Origin: Chlamydiales bacterium
GTDB lineage: Bacteria; Chlamydiota; Chlamydiia; Chlamydiales; JAJFMA01
Reading direction: 5' to 3'
Length of the DNA: 35,229 bases
Assembly: GCA_030679955.1 (NCBI GenBank)
Contig: JAUXSF010000007.1
Span: 1 to 35,229, forward strand
In this document: piece by piece, positions 31,861 through 35,229 of the stretch
Numbering within the stretch: position 1 is the first letter of the stretch
Layout: every line of letters begins with the position of its first letter
Position numbers and translations under genes: made by a program
Notes under the pieces: model-generated
Seen by the model: the letters and a program-made list of their open reading frames with translations, nothing else
Told to the model about the DNA's origin: nothing
Database searches by the model: none

Positions 31861-33678
31861 CTGCGCCTTCGCGCCTTCGCGTCTTTGCGTTGAATATTTC
31901 GTTGAAGCTATGACATACAGCAAGTCCATGGCCAGAAACAGGTAATAATACCCCTCCCCGCCACTACCAAAACCGTAACTGTGTAGACCAGTCCCTAAGA
32001 TATAATTCACGCCATACCAAGTGAAGCTTATTGCCCACAGTCCCACCACAGATCCCACAGCCAAGCCGCGATCGCGAATATGCTTGAACGTATAGGCGTG
32101 AATACAGATCAAGTAGACGCAGATAGAGATAAAGGCCCAGGCTTCTTTGGGATCCCAGTCCCAAAAGCGTCCCCAGCTTTCTGCTGCCCAGACACCGCCT
32201 AAAATGGTTCCGACCAGCAGCATGAAAGTGCCGAGATACATCGTATGCAGGATAGCTTTGGCTAGCTGTTGGTTGGCACCTTGACGAAAGGCGGCAACTC
32301 CAAGGTAGATATGGCCTAAGATACCGCTAAGTAAGAATACTCCATAACTTGCGACTACCAACAACACGTGGATAATCAACCAATATTGCGAGTTCAAAAC
32401 AGGCTGCAATGTTTCCATGCCGCTACCGAGCTGGGTGACCTCTAGCAAGGATAGCAATATCACCGCCAAGGAGCATGCTGCTAACGGCAGCAAAGGAGTG
32501 CGAATGCGGTAGTAAAGCGCCGAGCAGCACAGCACAGCAATCCAGGGAACATAGACAACGGTCTCAAACATATTAGCGACAGGCGGCCTAGCAAGGATAT
32601 AGCATCGCAACGCTAAAATGCCGGTGTGAATGATGAATGCTAGAACCATAATGGCAACGCCAATCGCTGCGAGGCGTTTGCTTTTCAGAGTAGCGGCTAA
32701 AGCTAGAAATAGTGCTGCCAAAAAGTAGATTACAAGAGCGATCAGCGGCAGTGGTGTCGTGTAGTAAAATACCTCTGCCCTCAGCTGTCCCAGCGTAGGA
32801 TAGTTTAATCCGTGCAGGTATGAGGTGCCAGCTAAGTCTTCATAGCCTTTCAGAAGGCTAGCGGATAGCGCCTCTAAATCTTGAGCGGCATACTCACGAC
32901 GAATTTGCTCGAACAGCGCATCAGAATAAACGGTGAAATTACCAACTGGTAAATCTAAGGCTCTAAGGGAGTACCATTCGCCCGAGACTAGCTTTCCAGG
33001 TAGAACGCGAAAATCTGATCCGGCTTCTAGAAGTTGCTGACGAAGTGGTGCTTCACTGGAAGATACAACGTGAATAGGTTGAAAGCGCTCGAAGCTGATG
33101 AGATTGCTCCAGAGGGATAAAAGCTCGTCGATGACAATTTTTTTGCTCTGGCTATTGACGATGGTACCAGGAGTAATGTGATGCCAAGGGATGGTATTGG
33201 GTGTCTGTACGACGACAATGTCATTGCCTTTAAGAGCGGCCCACAAGCCAGGAGAAAGGGTAGTTAGTTCTAGGCGTGTTGCTCCGGCGCGATTCTGTGG
33301 TGAGCGATAGGTGTCTGCAAAATGATGCGCAATCAGTGCTTTGACGATACGTAGGTTGGTATGACTGTCATGCAGAAACTTTTTCTGGAGTTCATAGAAG
33401 GAAAAGCGGGTTTGTTTGGTGTCGAGACCCAGCAGTTCTTTGGTATCGGCATGCTGTATCCAAAAGAGGGGCGTTTGGTCAAAAGGCTCGTGCCCCTTGA
33501 TGTGCAGTTCCCACGCAAAGGAGAGCGCTGCCTTCTGTGAGTGCGATAGATTGTATTGCCATAGGCGTGTAGCTGCTTCTAGGGGGCGGATGCGTCCCTG
33601 ATAGGCCACTGGCACCTCAGACTGAGCATGCAGGCTTGACAGACAGGCTAGCAATAGGCAAAGAACAACACGCATCAT
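31822..33678 (-). CDS. ccsA: System II cytochrome c maturation protein CcsA/ResC with large N-terminal domain
   Basis: 618 residues from the ATG at 33678, seven bases behind AGGAG and followed by a signal peptide (MMRVVLCLLLACLSSLHA). The longer frame from 33792 adds 38 residues of MDLMD/VHK type translated from a DNA repeat and is rejected. After the signal comes a soluble region (about 20-300, opening VAYQGRIRPLEAATRLW), as in extended CcsA proteins of several phyla. About eight membrane helices follow, and then the heme-handling motif WGRFWDWDPKEAW near residue 540. It delivers heme to apocytochrome c on the periplasmic side together with ResB. The last 25 or so residues (from STQRRE) come from repeat DNA, so the native C-terminus probably ends near IASTKY. 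Paired with resB upstream. Confidence 0.9.
   Translation of the reverse strand: MMRVVLCLLLACLSSLHAQSEVPVAYQGRIRPLEAATRLWQYNLSHSQKAALSFAWELHIKGHEPFDQTPLFWIQHADTKELLGLDTKQTRFSFYELQKKFLHDSHTNLRIVKALIAHHFADTYRSPQNRAGATRLELTTLSPGLWAALKGNDIVVVQTPNTIPWHHITPGTIVNSQSKKIVIDELLSLWSNLISFERFQPIHVVSSSEAPLRQQLLEAGSDFRVLPGKLVSGEWYSLRALDLPVGNFTVYSDALFEQIRREYAAQDLEALSASLLKGYEDLAGTSYLHGLNYPTLGQLRAEVFYYTTPLPLIALVIYFLAALFLALAATLKSKRLAAIGVAIMVLAFIIHTGILALRCYILARPPVANMFETVVYVPWIAVLCCSALYYRIRTPLLPLAACSLAVILLSLLEVTQLGSGMETLQPVLNSQYWLIIHVLLVVASYGVFLLSGILGHIYLGVAAFRQGANQQLAKAILHTMYLGTFMLLVGTILGGVWAAESWGRFWDWDPKEAWAFISICVYLICIHAYTFKHIRDRGLAVGSVVGLWAISFTWYGVNYILGTGLHSYGFGSGGEGYYYLFLAMDLLYVIASTKYSTQRREGAKAQRGREAWVNGKNS
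31851..31893. repeat. Partial CGCAAAGACGC-family repeat at the ccsA 3' end
   Basis: GCGCCTTCGCGCCTTCGCGTCTTTGCGTT is one arm of the dispersed palindrome. Read on the minus strand it encodes STQRREGAKAQRGRE at the C-terminus of CcsA. Confidence 0.7.
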
Positions 33679-33693
33679 ACGAATGCTCCTGAT

Positions 33694-33792
33694 TTCATGG
33701 ACGATATAGACCTTATGGACCTTATGGACCTTATGGACAAGAAGTTTTTTGTCCATAAGGTCCATAAGGTCAATAGGGTCCATCAGGTCCAT
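33694..33792. repeat. Palindromic CATAAGGTC-family repeat between resB and ccsA
   Basis: Tandem GGACCTTAT units (33709-33738) are mirrored by CCATAAGGT units (33752-33771), around an AAGAAGTTTTTT centre. TTCATGGACGATATAGACC forms the left edge. It supplies the last two codons and stop of resB and would make a long hairpin in the resB-ccsA transcript just before the ccsA ribosome binding site. Confidence 0.8.
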
Positions 33793-35216
33793 CGCGCTCT
33801 GTTAAACAAAAATAGAAGAATCACGCCTAGCGACATGAAAATGGCCCCAGGATAGGTTAGCCAATATTTCACGGGATCATGATTCACCACGATTTGTACT
33901 TGGTGTAAAGCTCCTTCATTGCCAGGCGCTATGTTCGAAAGGTAGAAGCGATAGCCATCCCACGTTTCGTGAACCTTATTCATGCTAAGGGTCGTTTCGG
34001 TGATTGTGCTATCTCGACGGTCGGTGACTGTAATCATCGCTTCATAACGGTACGGCTGTGATCCACCTGGATAGTTTGTTTGTTTAGCGGTGTGAAGCCT
34101 AATGTGGTAGGGAATATCGCTGCTCATAGGCTGAAAGCGTACAAGGTATTTACCCTTCAAGATTGGCCATCGCATGCCTATTGCAAAACGATCAAATGTT
34201 AAGGGGATCTCTTCGTCGAATGCTTTTAAGACAATAAGAGGTAGGTTATCTTCTAGTTTGTTGCACGGAGCCTGAGCTGTGTGGCTTCGTGTAATGGGGC
34301 ATTCAAGGGAGGGTAGCAAAGCACTTTCGATAGCATAGCCCTTGTAGCCATCACCATAGGCGATGAGTGACTCTATCGACTCTCGTCGGAATACCTCGCT
34401 GGCGATACGACCGTCGGCATAATAGGCCCATAGATGATTGTCACCAAAGGTGTCTTCCACAAGGATGAGTGATGGTTCGCGTGGCCTTCCATTGGACACC
34501 TTTCCAAAGCCAGTGACCGGTGAAAAATCGATAGGGCCATCAGCAGCGTAGGTTGCCTTAGCTAATGCGGGTAAGTCATGCGTTCGGTATGCGGCAAATT
34601 CCCAGTTCTCAGCTGTTTCTGTGCGCGCAGTGATAGTCGGAGCAAGCTCTTGGCCGGGGGTCCAGTCAACGACGGGAAAAGGCGGAAGGCCATTGATATA
34701 TGCTTGTGAGCCTTTTATCCAGAATTCCAGACGTTCACGAGAGTTAGGTCGCCAGGTGATGCATTGGATCTCAGTATCGCCAACTTTGCATGAGTCGTTA
34801 AGGCTTGCTAACCAATAAGTAGTAGCTTCCGGAGATGTAATTTCCACGGCATGGGTATCGGGAAGAAGGATGCGATGGCTTCCACTGCCTTCTACAACGC
34901 GCAAGGTGCCTTGAACTCCGAAGAAGATCTTGCCAATAGCACCGCTAAGCAGCATGAGCAAACCCAGATGTGTGATCAAAAAGGGGATATGCCTTGGCTT
35001 AAAGGGCCATCTTCGTAGTGAGGAGACCAAAATGTTAACGAAGAAACCGCATAGCAAAAGCGTGAAGAGCGGACTCGAGTAGGTGAAAGCAGCGGCAAAT
35101 TTGTGTGAATCGGCGAAGGACTCTAAAAAGGTGCCCGCAATGACAAAAGCCGTGGTGGTAGCTATTAGAATAATGGCGAAGTAGATGCCGCCTATAAAAT
35201 GGTAAAGTCGCTTCAT
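33783..35216 (-). CDS. resB: System II cytochrome c maturation protein ResB/Ccs1
   Basis: 477 residues. Membrane helices at about 10-32, 46-66 and 78-98 and a last one near 453-473, enclosing a large periplasmic domain, as in ResB/Ccs1. Family-like elements are the N-terminal ASTTTAFVIAGTFLES-type segment after helix 1, the HIPFLITHLGLLMLLSGAI helix, the GEGYxFYL-like segment (WDGYRFYLSN) and, before the last helix, VNHDPVKYWLTYPGA. It forms the heme lyase complex with CcsA. The stop and final two residues (WT) fall in the repeat at 33694-33792. The ATG lies 13 bases from the window end with no clear Shine-Dalgarno, so it may be preceded by an overlapping operon partner. Confidence 0.88.
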   Translation of the reverse strand: MKRLYHFIGGIYFAIILIATTTAFVIAGTFLESFADSHKFAAAFTYSSPLFTLLLCGFFVNILVSSLRRWPFKPRHIPFLITHLGLLMLLSGAIGKIFFGVQGTLRVVEGSGSHRILLPDTHAVEITSPEATTYWLASLNDSCKVGDTEIQCITWRPNSRERLEFWIKGSQAYINGLPPFPVVDWTPGQELAPTITARTETAENWEFAAYRTHDLPALAKATYAADGPIDFSPVTGFGKVSNGRPREPSLILVEDTFGDNHLWAYYADGRIASEVFRRESIESLIAYGDGYKGYAIESALLPSLECPITRSHTAQAPCNKLEDNLPLIVLKAFDEEIPLTFDRFAIGMRWPILKGKYLVRFQPMSSDIPYHIRLHTAKQTNYPGGSQPYRYEAMITVTDRRDSTITETTLSMNKVHETWDGYRFYLSNIAPGNEGALHQVQIVVNHDPVKYWLTYPGAIFMSLGVILLFLFNRARWT

Positions 35217-35229
35217 AGCTGTGAGGGGA

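Noticed and set aside
33679-33792. N-terminal extension of CcsA (MDLMD.../VHK... residues)
   Set aside because: Encoded by a palindromic DNA repeat; the signal peptide and Shine-Dalgarno place the start at 33678.

Overview
The window looks like chromosomal DNA of an environmental (amoeba- or arthropod-associated) chlamydia, that is a Chlamydiota outside Chlamydiaceae. This is inferred from gene content, not from a marker tree. The pointers are a chlamydial-looking RuvB followed directly by a SpoIID-like gene, an SNF-family Na+ symporter, an ExbB/ExbD pair, MgtE, eukaryote-like domains (OTU protease, helical FASTK/OPR-like repeats, a possible BTB fold), a protein with an Inc-like paired membrane hairpin, and two gene triplets shaped like type III secretion tip/translocator operons. 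Base composition is moderate and gene density is high. No rRNA, tRNA or CRISPR array was recognised.

Layout. 1-5.2 kb: a 1617-residue candidate effector with helical repeats, a bipartite NLS-like cluster and a C-terminal OTU cysteine protease. 5.2-9.0 kb (minus): a small membrane protein with its own promoter, then an operon of a LysM-tipped membrane coiled-coil protein, ExbB, ExbD and a possible BTB-fold protein. 9.3-11.4 kb: a YyaL/SSP411-type thioredoxin-domain protein. 11.4-11.9 kb: a non-coding, MITE-like element of nested inverted repeats. 12.0-16.6 kb: an Inc-like two-helix membrane protein, a large TPR protein and an Arg/Ser-rich low-complexity protein. 16.8-20.3 kb: a zinc alcohol dehydrogenase, MgtE and a class I methyltransferase. 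20.3-26.1 kb (minus): two tandem paralogous three-gene cassettes (helical protein, two-TM protein, one-hydrophobic-segment protein), each behind its own control signals. 26.4-30.7 kb (plus): SNF symporter, ruvB, SpoIID-like, queA. 30.8-35.2 kb (minus): a basic hypothetical protein and the system II cytochrome c maturation pair ccsA and resB.

How it fits together. Housekeeping functions (RuvB, QueA, MgtE, cytochrome c maturation, envelope energisation) are interleaved with candidate host-interaction genes. The strongest candidate for an undescribed system is the duplicated cassette at 20.3-26.1 kb. Its order (helical filament/tip-like, two-TM, one-TM) matches SPI-2 sseB-sseC-sseD and EPEC espA-espD-espB, although I could not align the proteins to CopB/CopD. 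The OTU effector and the BTB-like gene, less than 1 kb apart, suggest interference with host ubiquitin.

A second theme is short dispersed palindromic repeats: a CGCAAAGACGC family, a TGGACGATATGGAC / CATAAGGTC family, a CACAGAGACACAGAG family, and the MITE-like element. They sit at gene ends, where they supply terminators, stop codons and C-terminal tails, and they create a false N-terminal extension for ccsA. Several starts were moved from the longest reading frame to sites with a Shine-Dalgarno.
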